Of a DNA stretch of 64,000 nt, positions 1-8,849 are shown piece after piece. Position 1 is the stretch's first letter, and the number at the start of each line of letters is the position of its first letter. This stretch comes from Anaerolineae bacterium (GTDB lineage Bacteria; Chloroflexota; Anaerolineae; Aggregatilineales; Phototrophicaceae). Position numbers and translations under genes: made by a program. The stretch spans positions 1 to 64,000 of the forward strand of contig JAHDWN010000031.1 in the NCBI GenBank assembly GCA_023382675.1, given 5' to 3'. The notes beneath the pieces were generated by a model that saw nothing but the letters and a program-made list of their open reading frames with translations, was not told the origin of the DNA and did no database searches.

Positions 1-28
1 AGCGCGGGGAAACCGGGATGCGCTTCAT
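1..28 (-). CDS. 5' end of an unidentified gene, cut by the window edge
   Basis: An ATG on the minus strand at 28-26 overlaps the TGA stop of the preceding membrane-protein gene in an ATGA arrangement, the same coupling used elsewhere in this run. Only nine codons are visible (MKRIPVSPR), too few to name a product. The overlap suggests it is co-translated with the GT-C type cluster. It could be a chance ATG, but the four-base overlap makes a real start likely. Confidence 0.45.
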
Positions 29-1338
29 GGGGTCAGCTCCGGCGGTGCTTCCTGGCGTAGTTTCTGATACAACGCCACGCAAAAACTGACCAGAATCAGG
101 GTGCGCGCCACGACCAGGATGGCGAAGGGCATTTGCAGCGCGCCGGTCAGTTCACCGCCGGTTTCGCCTGTGCGGATGAATAGAAATGGATACTCTGCAA
201 ACGCCGCCGTGCTGAGCAAGACCAGGCCGAGCACCGTGTTGCGCGAAGGCAGTGCCAGCAACAGCAGTGGGATGATCTGTGCCTGCCATTGGGTGCTCCA
301 GCCCTGCGCCTGCAAGAAAAAGATCAGAAGCGTGATGGTCAAGAACGCCATCAGCCCGCGCGCATCGTAGCGGCGGGTGCGCGCGTAGATCAGCGCGCCG
401 ATGCCCGCGGCGACCACCAGCCGCAGCCAGCCGGAGATGACCGCCGGGTTGCCCAGAAGCTCACTCGCTTTCGCCGGGTCGAACCGATCCTGAATCGGGC
501 CAAAGTTGCCCGTGCGATAGTTGCCATCGATCAGCGCCCAGACCGTGCCATAGGAGGCTTTGCCAAACTGCGCCGTCAGCGATGGGATCGTCATCTCGGC
601 ATTTTGTGCCAGCAGCAGACCATAGACGAGCGCGAAGATCGCAACCACGATAACCATGTAACGCAGCGCCGCGTTCGGTTTGCGGAAACGCCAGACTGCG
701 CCGATCAAGAGCGCGGGCGTGAACTTCACCAACGCGCCCACGGCGGCGGTCACTGCCGAGCGGATCTCGCGCTCTTCGACCAGCCACGCCAGCGCCATTA
801 GCAGGCAGAAGGCCACCAGCGGCTCGAAATTCCACCAGATGAACACCGTCGGCGCGAGCATAATGGCATAAATCCAGGCCAGCGTCATGCCCGTCTGCGC
901 GCCATGCAGACGTGTGCCGATGCGACGGATGAGCGCCAGGTTGCCCGCGTCGGCGATCAGCATCAGCAGTCCCAGCAGCGCCGCGAAGCTCGCATAGCTC
1001 GGCGGTGAGCCGGAAAGCTGGTAGACCACGGTAATCAGGTACGACGGGATCGGCGGGAATTCGCTCCACCAATCGCGAAAGGGCAGCCAGCCCTGGCCGG
1101 ACAGCGACGCCAGATTGAAGTACGTGCCAAAATCGCCGCCCGCGCTGACGCCGCGTTCGACACCGTCGATCAGCAGCGGCTGATAGGTCATCAGCAGCAT
1201 CAGCCGGAAGGCAACGAACAAGATCAGCAGCAGGCGGAAGTCTCCCAGCAGCCCTGGTCTTCCCCATGCGCCTGATGGCAGGTTATCCGGCGTTTTGCTA
1301 CGCGCTGCGCCGGAAGATGATGGCCTGCTCGTCTTCAT
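25..1338 (-). CDS. Polytopic GT-C type membrane glycosyltransferase-like protein
   Basis: About 437 residues and largely hydrophobic, with many predicted membrane helices. An early periplasmic-type loop contains GGDFGTYFNLA and RDWWSEFPPIPSYL. This layout resembles GT87/mannosyltransferase-like GT-C proteins that use polyprenyl-phosphate sugars, but I see no diagnostic catalytic motif, so donor and acceptor are unknown. The frame is open further upstream, to 1509. I chose the ATG at 1338 because TTGGAG lies about eight bases upstream and the extra N-terminus would be low-complexity Ser/Ala. The chosen start overlaps the end of the upstream gene by 41 bases, which fits an operon. Its TGA overlaps the next ATG at base 28. 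Confidence 0.7.
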   Translation of the reverse strand: MKTSRPSSSGAARSKTPDNLPSGAWGRPGLLGDFRLLLILFVAFRLMLLMTYQPLLIDGVERGVSAGGDFGTYFNLASLSGQGWLPFRDWWSEFPPIPSYLITVVYQLSGSPPSYASFAALLGLLMLIADAGNLALIRRIGTRLHGAQTGMTLAWIYAIMLAPTVFIWWNFEPLVAFCLLMALAWLVEEREIRSAVTAAVGALVKFTPALLIGAVWRFRKPNAALRYMVIVVAIFALVYGLLLAQNAEMTIPSLTAQFGKASYGTVWALIDGNYRTGNFGPIQDRFDPAKASELLGNPAVISGWLRLVVAAGIGALIYARTRRYDARGLMAFLTITLLIFFLQAQGWSTQWQAQIIPLLLLALPSRNTVLGLVLLSTAAFAEYPFLFIRTGETGGELTGALQMPFAILVVARTLILVSFCVALYQKLRQEAPPELTP

Positions 1339-2740
1339 ATTCGACACTCCAATTCGGGTCTTCGCGCAGCACGTTTGCCAAGCCGCTGCCAGGCTCGATG
1401 AAGACGGTATCGACATTGTATTCGCTGAACAGCGGCTGCCAATCACTGCCGCTGGCTGCGCCGACATAGCGCCGGAGGAAGGCATCGCCGTAGAGGTCGG
1501 TGCGCCCATCGACGAACACGGGTGTGTCCGGCAGGGCGTAGGTCAGGTAGCCGCCCCAGTTGTAGCTGTTGAAGAGCACGCCCGGCGGATTTTCGCGCAG
1601 GTAATCCACTGCCTGCACCGGCAAATACTCGTCCTTAGCGGTGTTAACGGCATTGCTATCGACCACGCTGATGATCTTGAGCAGCGCGCCCAGACAGACG
1701 AGCGCCAGCAAGACCGCATTGATCATTCCAATGCGCGGGCTCGCACGCTGCAGCGGCTGGAAGGCCCAGCCACGCTCTTCCATGATCGAGTCGAGATGAT
1801 AGGTGAGCACGGGCGTGGCGACGATGGCAAAGATGGCGATATTGCGGCCTGCCAGCAGCCCCATGAACGCTGTCACCGCGCAGAGCAGAAACTCTGTCCA
1901 GTCGAGGCGCATTTTGCTCGCGCCTGCCGCGCCGAGCAGCGCCAGCAGCAGCATCGCAAACGGCCAGGTGGAGACATCGTGGAAATTGGGCGACATCCAT
2001 TCCTGGATGAAGTCACGCAGCGCGCCGATGCCCAACGTCTGGAAGGGGACAAGCAGCATATTCAGGCCGTAGGGATTGATGACGAGCGCCGCTGCCGACA
2101 CCAGTGTGACGATCACGAGCTTGCGCACACCGCGCCAGGGGACGACATCGTTGCCGCCGGGGTTGAAGATGTTGCCGAGGATTTCGCCCACAATCGTCAC
2201 GATCAGGAAGATGAAACCAATCGAAAAGCCCGCGTGCAGATTGCCCCAGATGGCGAACAGCGGCGGCAGCGCCCAGAGTAAATCTTTGTTTTTACGCTTG
2301 AACAGATGGATCAATAGAAAGACAACGGCACTGAATACAAAGGAAAACATCTGTGGGCGAGGCGACCAGAAGACAGCCGCCGTCGCCGCGCCCAAGACGA
2401 GCGCAAAGGCGCGCAGGTAGACGTTGCCATAACAGGCGCGGTAGATGATGAACATGCCTGCCGTGGCGAGGACGGCAGTGAACATCGCCAGTCCGAAATC
2501 GCCCAACACGTTGTAGGTCAGGTACAGAATGACCTGCGAACCCCAACTGTGGTTGATCCAGGGCTGGCCCTGCATCGTCGAGGAGAAGGGATCGCTGTAC
2601 ATCATGCCCTGGGTCAGCGTGTACTCGCCGCTGCGGATGTGCCACCAGACATCGGTATCGAGCGGTATGCGCGTTGCCATGGCAAACAGCAGCACGAAGA
2701 TCAGGATTTTGGCCGTGCGTTCAATCGTCAGCGCTTTCAT
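1298..2740 (-). CDS. Polytopic membrane protein, GT-C-like
   Basis: 480 residues with many hydrophobic segments. The first loop after helix one carries DTDVWWHIRSGEYTL and, soon after, PWINHSWGSQVILY. This arrangement is common in uncharacterised membrane proteins of Chloroflexota and Cyanobacteria related to GT-C glycosyltransferases; the acidic residue and Trp/His in the first loop are where GT-C enzymes place their catalytic site. The C-terminal third (about 380-480) is soluble, with PVFVDGRTDLYGDAFL and a closing strand-rich region. Start ATG at 2740 is supported by AAGGA nine bases upstream. It is the second gene, in transcription order from the left end, of a run of same-strand membrane proteins. 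Function is inferred from fold class only. Confidence 0.7.
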   Translation of the reverse strand: MKALTIERTAKILIFVLLFAMATRIPLDTDVWWHIRSGEYTLTQGMMYSDPFSSTMQGQPWINHSWGSQVILYLTYNVLGDFGLAMFTAVLATAGMFIIYRACYGNVYLRAFALVLGAATAAVFWSPRPQMFSFVFSAVVFLLIHLFKRKNKDLLWALPPLFAIWGNLHAGFSIGFIFLIVTIVGEILGNIFNPGGNDVVPWRGVRKLVIVTLVSAAALVINPYGLNMLLVPFQTLGIGALRDFIQEWMSPNFHDVSTWPFAMLLLALLGAAGASKMRLDWTEFLLCAVTAFMGLLAGRNIAIFAIVATPVLTYHLDSIMEERGWAFQPLQRASPRIGMINAVLLALVCLGALLKIISVVDSNAVNTAKDEYLPVQAVDYLRENPPGVLFNSYNWGGYLTYALPDTPVFVDGRTDLYGDAFLRRYVGAASGSDWQPLFSEYNVDTVFIEPGSGLANVLREDPNWSVEYEDEQAIIFRRSA

Positions 2741-2803
2741 CTGTTGCTATCCTTCCACGGTTATTCGGGAGACTAGCCCAAGAAGGGGCGTCGCCCCGAG
2801 GGA

Positions 2804-5047
2804 TCACTTGCCAGCGACACTGCCCCCGCTTCTGAAAAGCACGAGCAGCGCCAGGAGCGAAACCAGACTTACCAGTACACCAGGCAGCAGCCAATCCGGC
2901 TGATAAACGAAGCGGACTGTGCGCGCATCAGGTGTTACGGCGACCGCCCGAAAGGCGATGTTCGCCCGCTCGATAGGGGTGGGTGTGCCGTTCACTTCTG
3001 CTTTCCAGCCCGGATAGAACGTGTCCGCGAGAACCAACCAGCCTGGTTGTTCAACCTCGACCGAAATGGCAACCTCGTTCACGCTATCGTCTATCGCCAG
3101 CACCTTGCCGGTCGATTCTCCTGTGGCCGTATCGTTCGGGCACGTCTGAGCATCGTGTAAGAGCACCTGTGTGGCTGGCTGCCAGTCGCCAGGGATACTG
3201 TCGTCGGCTGCCTGCAAGCAGTCGCTCACCAGCCAGGCGCGCGCGGTTTCGATATCCACGGGGGCGCGCGTGCCGTCCATGCTGTAGCGGCTGCCGACAT
3301 TGGCAGCGACGAACAAGCGCTCGTCGACCTCAGCCGCCGCCTCGATTCGCTGTGAGAACAGTTCGAAATGCCCGATGCGCAGCGGATCGAAATTGTTCAA
3401 TAGGGGCAGCCGGTCGAGGATATTCAGGTCGGGCAGTTCGCTGGCAAGCACTTCTTGCCATTGATTCACCACTACCCGGTAATCATCGGGCTGAAACCAG
3501 GTGTCGAACTTGACGTGTTCCTGCACAGCCTCCGGCCAGTAGGCGCGTGCCGGCGATGCTGTTGGTTCAGGCTGGAGCGTGTAGGCGGCTGTGTGGGTCG
3601 GGTTCAGCCCGACGCTGGCCCAGCCCAAATCCGCAGCAACCAGCATCAGGATTGCCAGCGACCAGCGCGCATAGCGTGCGTGGCTGGGATCAGGTTGTAT
3701 CAGCGACAGCATCCCGGCGGCGGTGCCGATCAAGCCGACCGAGAAGAGTCCGCGCAGCAGCGTGACGATCTCGACGTTGTGACCGGCTTCCATAGCGACC
3801 GGCGACAGCGACCCGGCGATCAAGGCGGCAATACTGGCGGCGGTCAGGCGTCCGGCCCAGCGTTTGGCCCGGCGTGTACGTCCCCATACGGTTGCACCCG
3901 CGCCCGCCAGCATACACAGGCCGAAAACCGTCCACAGATGCCAGCGCACCGGTGCTTGAAACAGGCTGAATGTGGGCACGTGCTCGTATAAAAAGGGGAA
4001 TATCGGCGTGTTCCTGCCCAGTGCCAGGATAAAAGCAAAGATGACTATTGCCAACCAGAATGGCACCGCCGCCAACTGCGTGGGATAGGTTCTGGCGCGC
4101 TGCCCACGAATCCAGCCGATGACTGCGGCGACTGCGCTCACCAGCGGGATCAAACCGATGTAGACCGCATCCTCAAAGAAGACGTCGTTCGCCAGATACG
4201 AGCCTTCGCCCGGATTGCCGATCAAATTCGGCGCGATGAAATTGAACGCCTTGAGCGGGGAATAGCTGAAATTCATGGCAGCGTCATAATCGACGCCGCT
4301 CGAACGGTGCGATTGCAGCAGCAGGTCACCCGTCGCCGCCAATTGCAGGCCAGCGATGCCTGCGCCGAGCACTAGCGCGACGCCGACCGCCAGGAGACTT
4401 TGCCAGCGGATCGGGCGCACGCTCAACACCTGCCAGAGCACGTAGATGGCTGTCAGGAGCAGGCTGTACCAGGCGGTTTGCGCGTGACCGGCCAGCAGCA
4501 GCAGCGCCGTGAAGCTCGCGAGCCAGGCCGCGTCGATACGGCGCCGTTCGTTGACCAGGCCATGCGCCGCCCACATCAGCCAGGGCAGCCACGCCGCCGC
4601 GCTGATGATCGGGAATGTCCCCAGTCGGGCGACCAGGTAGCTCGTCATGCCAAAGCCGAGCGCACTCAGACCGCGCCCCAACGTGCCATAGCCCAGTTTG
4701 CCGGTGAATGTCCACATGCCCCACCCGGCGATGAACAGGTGGATGACAGCGATGACGCTCATCATCCACGGCGTCGCCAGGAAGAAACTCAGCCAGTTCA
4801 GCGGATACAGGAGCGCCGATTGGTAGTTGGCGAACAGCGGCGCGCCGGCGCCATTATAGGGATTCCACAGCGGCAGTTGGCCGCTGCCAAGCAGATCAAG
4901 CGCATATAAGCGCCAGGGGTAGAACTGGAGCGTGGGTAGTCCCCAGACGAAGACTTCGCCCAGGATCAAACGGTAGAAAGCGATCAATAGGGCGATCGCC
5001 AGGATCATCAACGGGATGCGCGGTGCGAGCGCTTGTGTCTTGTTCAT
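2804..5047 (-). CDS. YfhO-family membrane protein
   Basis: 747 residues. The N-terminal loop reads PTLQFYPWRLYALDLLGSG and then PLWNPYNGAGAPLFANYQSA, the typical first-loop pattern of YfhO-like proteins. It is followed by about a dozen hydrophobic helices and a soluble C-terminal domain ending with a final helix. The C-terminal segment PGWLVLADTFYPGWKAEVNG is also characteristic. Bacterial YfhO proteins are GT-C-like and take part in glycosylation of cell-wall polymers or lipids; the exact substrate cannot be read here. Its ATG overlaps the TGA of the upstream gene by four bases (5044-5047), so the two are translationally coupled. Confidence 0.85.
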   Translation of the reverse strand: MNKTQALAPRIPLMILAIALLIAFYRLILGEVFVWGLPTLQFYPWRLYALDLLGSGQLPLWNPYNGAGAPLFANYQSALLYPLNWLSFFLATPWMMSVIAVIHLFIAGWGMWTFTGKLGYGTLGRGLSALGFGMTSYLVARLGTFPIISAAAWLPWLMWAAHGLVNERRRIDAAWLASFTALLLLAGHAQTAWYSLLLTAIYVLWQVLSVRPIRWQSLLAVGVALVLGAGIAGLQLAATGDLLLQSHRSSGVDYDAAMNFSYSPLKAFNFIAPNLIGNPGEGSYLANDVFFEDAVYIGLIPLVSAVAAVIGWIRGQRARTYPTQLAAVPFWLAIVIFAFILALGRNTPIFPFLYEHVPTFSLFQAPVRWHLWTVFGLCMLAGAGATVWGRTRRAKRWAGRLTAASIAALIAGSLSPVAMEAGHNVEIVTLLRGLFSVGLIGTAAGMLSLIQPDPSHARYARWSLAILMLVAADLGWASVGLNPTHTAAYTLQPEPTASPARAYWPEAVQEHVKFDTWFQPDDYRVVVNQWQEVLASELPDLNILDRLPLLNNFDPLRIGHFELFSQRIEAAAEVDERLFVAANVGSRYSMDGTRAPVDIETARAWLVSDCLQAADDSIPGDWQPATQVLLHDAQTCPNDTATGESTGKVLAIDDSVNEVAISVEVEQPGWLVLADTFYPGWKAEVNGTPTPIERANIAFRAVAVTPDARTVRFVYQPDWLLPGVLVSLVSLLALLVLFRSGGSVAGK

Positions 5048-6999
5048 CGTGCTTTGAAGGCCAGCAGTCCATAAATAAGCAGACAGGCGGCAAACGCGAT
5101 GCCACTCGTGACCATGGTAAGCCCGGTTGTGCGGTTTATTGCCATGACAGTCGCCGTGTCAGGCAGCTCTTCCTGGCCTAATGCCCAGCGCGGCACTGAG
5201 GCCGAGTCGATTCCCAGCCGGTAGTCGAGATTGCGGTACACATAGATTCCCTGGATGATGTCGAGTAACTCCAGACGCGGCTGATCGATAGGATACGGCG
5301 CGACCACGTGGCTGACCTGCCAGCGCCCCAGGGCATCCGTATCCGGTACAGCAGCGCGATTCGCCCCACTCAGATCGTCGCCTTCGACGCCTGTCAGCGG
5401 CGGTTGAACGACGCTGTAGCCCTGTTCTCGAACGCCGCTGCCGTTTGCTATCGCCTGGACGATGCCCTGTAGCTGGAAGGGATCGACCCCGCCGAACAGG
5501 TGCAAATCATACGCGGCGGCGACCTGTTGGGGCAAGCTGTACGCTGGCGAATAGACACGGTCGACATTGTCGGCGCGCAGCGTTTCCGCCATCTGTGTGT
5601 AAGGCGTCAGCCACGCATCCTCGCCCCGCCATTCCAACCAGGAATGCCCCACCAGCGTCAGATCCACAGCCACGACGAGCATGAGCGCCACTGCCAGGCG
5701 ACTATCGGCCAATCGCCGCGCCAGCGCCAGCACGATGATAACGCCTGTTGCGCCTCCGATCACCAACAGATGCCGCCCACTTTCAGCGAGATCGGGCAAA
5801 CTGACCCATGAGAAAAGGCCGCATGTCACCGCAATGACCAGTCCGATCAGTGTCAGTAAGCGTATACGCCCGATCAAGCGTGGTTGACCGCGCCGATCCC
5901 CGGCGGCAGTCAGCAGCCAGTTTGCGCCGTAACCCGCCAGGAGCGGGGTAGTCAGCGCAATGATCAGCCAGGCGCGCGCCGGAACACGAAACCAGCGCAG
6001 GAATGGCAGCGCTTCGACCAGTACACGCCAGACGATGCTGTTGCTGCCCAGCGCATAAACGATGGCGAGCCCGCCCATCACCAACCATTCGAGATGTTTG
6101 GCGGGCTGCGCGATCAGCGCGATCACAGCCAACGCCAGAACCGAAACGCCAGTGTACGTCAGTGTTTCGACGTTGCCGTGCTTTTGCGGCAAGACCAATC
6201 CTGCAAGTTGCCCAGGCTCGAGCGAGAAGACACCCGCTTCGGCAGCGCTGAGATCCGTGCGGCTGAGATAGGGCTGCCAGAGCAGCAGCGGCACGATCAG
6301 CGCTACGATCAGCAGCGCCCACACCGGGATGGCGAAGGCGCTCTTGAATGCGTGCGTCCAGCGGTGATCGCGGGCTGCTTCGAAGATGCCGTAGATGATG
6401 CCGATCGCGTAGGCGAACAGACTCAAGCGTACATCTGCCAGGAGGATCAACGCCGCGATCAAACTCAAGCCAAGCAGTTTTCGAGCGGAGAACGAACTGG
6501 TGAACCAATCGCGGATTGCCCACATCAACCAGGGAAACCACGCCAGCGCATACAGCAGGTCGAGATGTCCCGCGCCGGTGTGCGCGGCGATGCGGGGCGA
6601 CAGTGCATAGGCGACGGCGCTGATGAGCACTGCCTGCCGCCGAAATGCCAGCGCCTGCGTCCAGCACGCCATGCCCAGCGCCGCGATAGCCATGTGCAGA
6701 ACAATCAAGATGTTCAGATGCCATGTGGGAGGAAAGATGAGCGCGAGCCATTGCAGTGGATAAGCTGTCTTATTTAGCGGGTTCGCAGCAAATGGCTGCC
6801 CGGCCATGTTGAGTTCCCACCAGAGCGGGAGGCTTCCCTCGTCAACGATGCTATGGCGGAGATAAACGGCAGCCGGATAGTGGGCAACGGCTGCATCCGA
6901 AAAGGCTGCGCCCGGCGCAAAGGGCAGGCCATCCGGGCGCAGACCACACGCGAGCAAGAAGATGCCGATCAGCCCTGCCGCTAACAGCTTAAGGCGCAT
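5044..6999 (-). CDS. YfhO-like polytopic membrane protein
   Basis: 651 residues, paralogous in layout to its downstream neighbour. It has an N-terminal signal-anchor helix, then FSDAAVAHYPAAVYLRHSI and PLWWELNMAGQPFAANPLNK in the first loop, many membrane helices, a soluble C-terminal part and a last helix near the end. The SLPLWWELNMAGQPFAANP block corresponds to the PLWNPYNGAGAPLFANY block of the neighbour. Likely a GT-C type sugar transferase or accessory protein in envelope glycosylation; the substrate is unknown. It overlaps the upstream gene by 11 bases and the downstream gene by four. Confidence 0.75.
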   Translation of the reverse strand: MRLKLLAAGLIGIFLLACGLRPDGLPFAPGAAFSDAAVAHYPAAVYLRHSIVDEGSLPLWWELNMAGQPFAANPLNKTAYPLQWLALIFPPTWHLNILIVLHMAIAALGMACWTQALAFRRQAVLISAVAYALSPRIAAHTGAGHLDLLYALAWFPWLMWAIRDWFTSSFSARKLLGLSLIAALILLADVRLSLFAYAIGIIYGIFEAARDHRWTHAFKSAFAIPVWALLIVALIVPLLLWQPYLSRTDLSAAEAGVFSLEPGQLAGLVLPQKHGNVETLTYTGVSVLALAVIALIAQPAKHLEWLVMGGLAIVYALGSNSIVWRVLVEALPFLRWFRVPARAWLIIALTTPLLAGYGANWLLTAAGDRRGQPRLIGRIRLLTLIGLVIAVTCGLFSWVSLPDLAESGRHLLVIGGATGVIIVLALARRLADSRLAVALMLVVAVDLTLVGHSWLEWRGEDAWLTPYTQMAETLRADNVDRVYSPAYSLPQQVAAAYDLHLFGGVDPFQLQGIVQAIANGSGVREQGYSVVQPPLTGVEGDDLSGANRAAVPDTDALGRWQVSHVVAPYPIDQPRLELLDIIQGIYVYRNLDYRLGIDSASVPRWALGQEELPDTATVMAINRTTGLTMVTSGIAFAACLLIYGLLAFKAR

Positions 7000-8644
7000 A
7001 GATCGTCACACTGTTGAAGGTGGCGACCGGTTCCAGCGTCGTTGTGCAAGCGGCATCGCCCAGAAGACGCTCCTGGGGGCCAAGCAGCACGTAGCGGATG
7101 GTGTACTCTTGAAGCAGTTCGGCACAGTTGTTCGCGTTGTCCGCGCCATACCAGTTCAAGACGGCCTGCCGGTTGACCGCCGCGTTCACCGTTTCGTACT
7201 CGTGGCCGTAGACTACGCGCGCCCCGGCATAGCCAGGCAGCCACATGCTGACCACCGGCGACGCCAGGATAACGTCGTTTGTGCTGGTGCGCGGCTGCAA
7301 CCAGTCAAATGCCTGGACGTAATCCCGTTCCAGCATACCTCCGGGCACGGATTGCGCGGTATTGGCGAACGGCAGCACGGAAGCGGCCAGTACAAAGAGG
7401 AGGCTGAGCGGCATGACGGTGATAACCACAGTGTAGACGAGGGGCCGCCGCCGCCGGCTGACGTAATGCAGCCACACGTCTTCAATGGCGCGCGTCGCGA
7501 AATAGGCGATAGGGATCATCATCCCGGCGCTGAAACGGCGCTGGATATTCAACGGCAGGTAGATGGTGATGACCATGACGACCAGCCAGAGCAAAAACAA
7601 CCGGTCGCCATCGAGTTCGAAGCGGCGGACGGCGCGGAGAATGCCGGGCACTGCGATCAGTAACGGTATGCCAAGACCAAGGGCGAGGATCAGCGGTGGT
7701 GGCGCTGGCGTCACGTTCTGCAAGTTCCAGGCCTGCATGGTGGGATTGTATTGCACGACCAGCACGTAGTAGATCATGAGCGGCAGGGCAGGCAGACCGA
7801 CTGCGAGCAGCCATTGGACAAGACGCGACGGAAAACGACGCATTTGTATCCCTGCCATGATCACGAACAACGTCAGCGCCCCGCCCAGGGGAACCAGGGC
7901 TTGCGGATAGAGCAGCGCCAGACCAAGCGACGTAATGCTGGCGAATGGCATCAGCCGGTTGACATCCGTGCTGTGCTCTGCGCCGGGGCGCGAGGCCATA
8001 ATCAGATAGCTGACGAGCAGAGCTAACAGCGCAAAAGTCAGTGGAAAATGCACGTTCATCATCGAACTGTAGAACGGAAATATTTCAGGAATTGTCAGAT
8101 CAGGAAACTCGGTCGCGCCCATGGGCGCAGCCAGCACCCACCCGAAGCCCGCGCCCAGGACGGCAATGATGAAAAAGATGCGCCGGGCGCGCACCCGCGT
8201 CCAGATAGTTGCGCCTAATTGGTAAAGCGCAACGTACATGAAAAGCGTCGCTCCCAGGCGCGCCACGTGCAGCATCACGACGTTGGGAATGCCGGTCATA
8301 CGGCTCAGGTGGCCCAGAAACGGATACAAAACCTGGATCAATGCGCCATTGTGGATTTCCGGCGTATGCAAAAACTGCACCAGCCACGCGCCAGTTCTGC
8401 CCAATTCCATTTTGCTCAGGTAGGTGGCGCCGTCCTGGTAGTTCAAGAAAATGCCCATGAACTGATAGTTGCCTGTGTCCTGGACGGCGATCCATAGAAT
8501 GGGGATGAAGGCCACCAGGACAAGGATGCTGATGACCAGCAAGAGCCATCGCCACTCTGCCTGCGCAACATGCACAGTGTCGCTGATGTGGACACGCGGC
8601 GCTTTATTATCGAGAGGTACCGCTTCGCTGACCAACCTGGACAT
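6989..8644 (-). CDS. Polytopic membrane protein of unknown function, first gene of the GT-C cluster
   Basis: About 551 residues. A short cytoplasmic N-terminus is followed by a helix (RWLLLVISILVLVAFIPILW), a loop with DTGNYQFMGIFLNYQDGATYL, many further helices and a soluble C-terminal domain. A C-terminal YVLLGPQERLLG then closing strand resembles the tail of many GT-C-like proteins. I have no family name. The frame can be read from a GTG at 8659, but the ATG at 8644 has AAGG at a good distance and is preferred. As the first gene of the minus-strand run, its promoter should lie in 8645-8849, a region shared divergently with the NACHT gene. Confidence 0.7.
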   Translation of the reverse strand: MSRLVSEAVPLDNKAPRVHISDTVHVAQAEWRWLLLVISILVLVAFIPILWIAVQDTGNYQFMGIFLNYQDGATYLSKMELGRTGAWLVQFLHTPEIHNGALIQVLYPFLGHLSRMTGIPNVVMLHVARLGATLFMYVALYQLGATIWTRVRARRIFFIIAVLGAGFGWVLAAPMGATEFPDLTIPEIFPFYSSMMNVHFPLTFALLALLVSYLIMASRPGAEHSTDVNRLMPFASITSLGLALLYPQALVPLGGALTLFVIMAGIQMRRFPSRLVQWLLAVGLPALPLMIYYVLVVQYNPTMQAWNLQNVTPAPPPLILALGLGIPLLIAVPGILRAVRRFELDGDRLFLLWLVVMVITIYLPLNIQRRFSAGMMIPIAYFATRAIEDVWLHYVSRRRRPLVYTVVITVMPLSLLFVLAASVLPFANTAQSVPGGMLERDYVQAFDWLQPRTSTNDVILASPVVSMWLPGYAGARVVYGHEYETVNAAVNRQAVLNWYGADNANNCAELLQEYTIRYVLLGPQERLLGDAACTTTLEPVATFNSVTIYAP

Positions 8645-8849
8645 GTCTCGCCTTAACACTTGAGTTCAGAATCGCTCGCTCTCCCTGTATTGTACATGCA
8701 GTGTTGTGTCTCGTGGATTGAATGTGTTGATGTTTTCTCTCGACCAGAATTCAAAAGGAAATGTTGAATCGCATTTCTAAACCTCTTTGTTGGCCTTGTC
8801 CCCCTTATGATAAGAACGTCATCATCCGCCGCGCAGATCGGAGCGTATT
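8645..8849. promoter_or_regulatory. Divergent intergenic region between the GT-C run and the NACHT gene
   Basis: This 205-base gap should hold both outward promoters. On the minus strand TACAAT (plus bases 8689-8694 read as ATTGTA) is a fair -10 hexamer without a good -35. On the plus strand TATGAT near 8807 could serve the NACHT gene, also without a convincing -35. No RNA gene or repeat was recognised here. Confidence 0.3.

Noticed and set aside
461-1267. Long minus-strand open frame inside the first membrane-protein gene
   Set aside because: Arg/Ala-rich out-of-frame shadow of the hydrophobic gene, without domain pattern; typical of GC-rich sequence.
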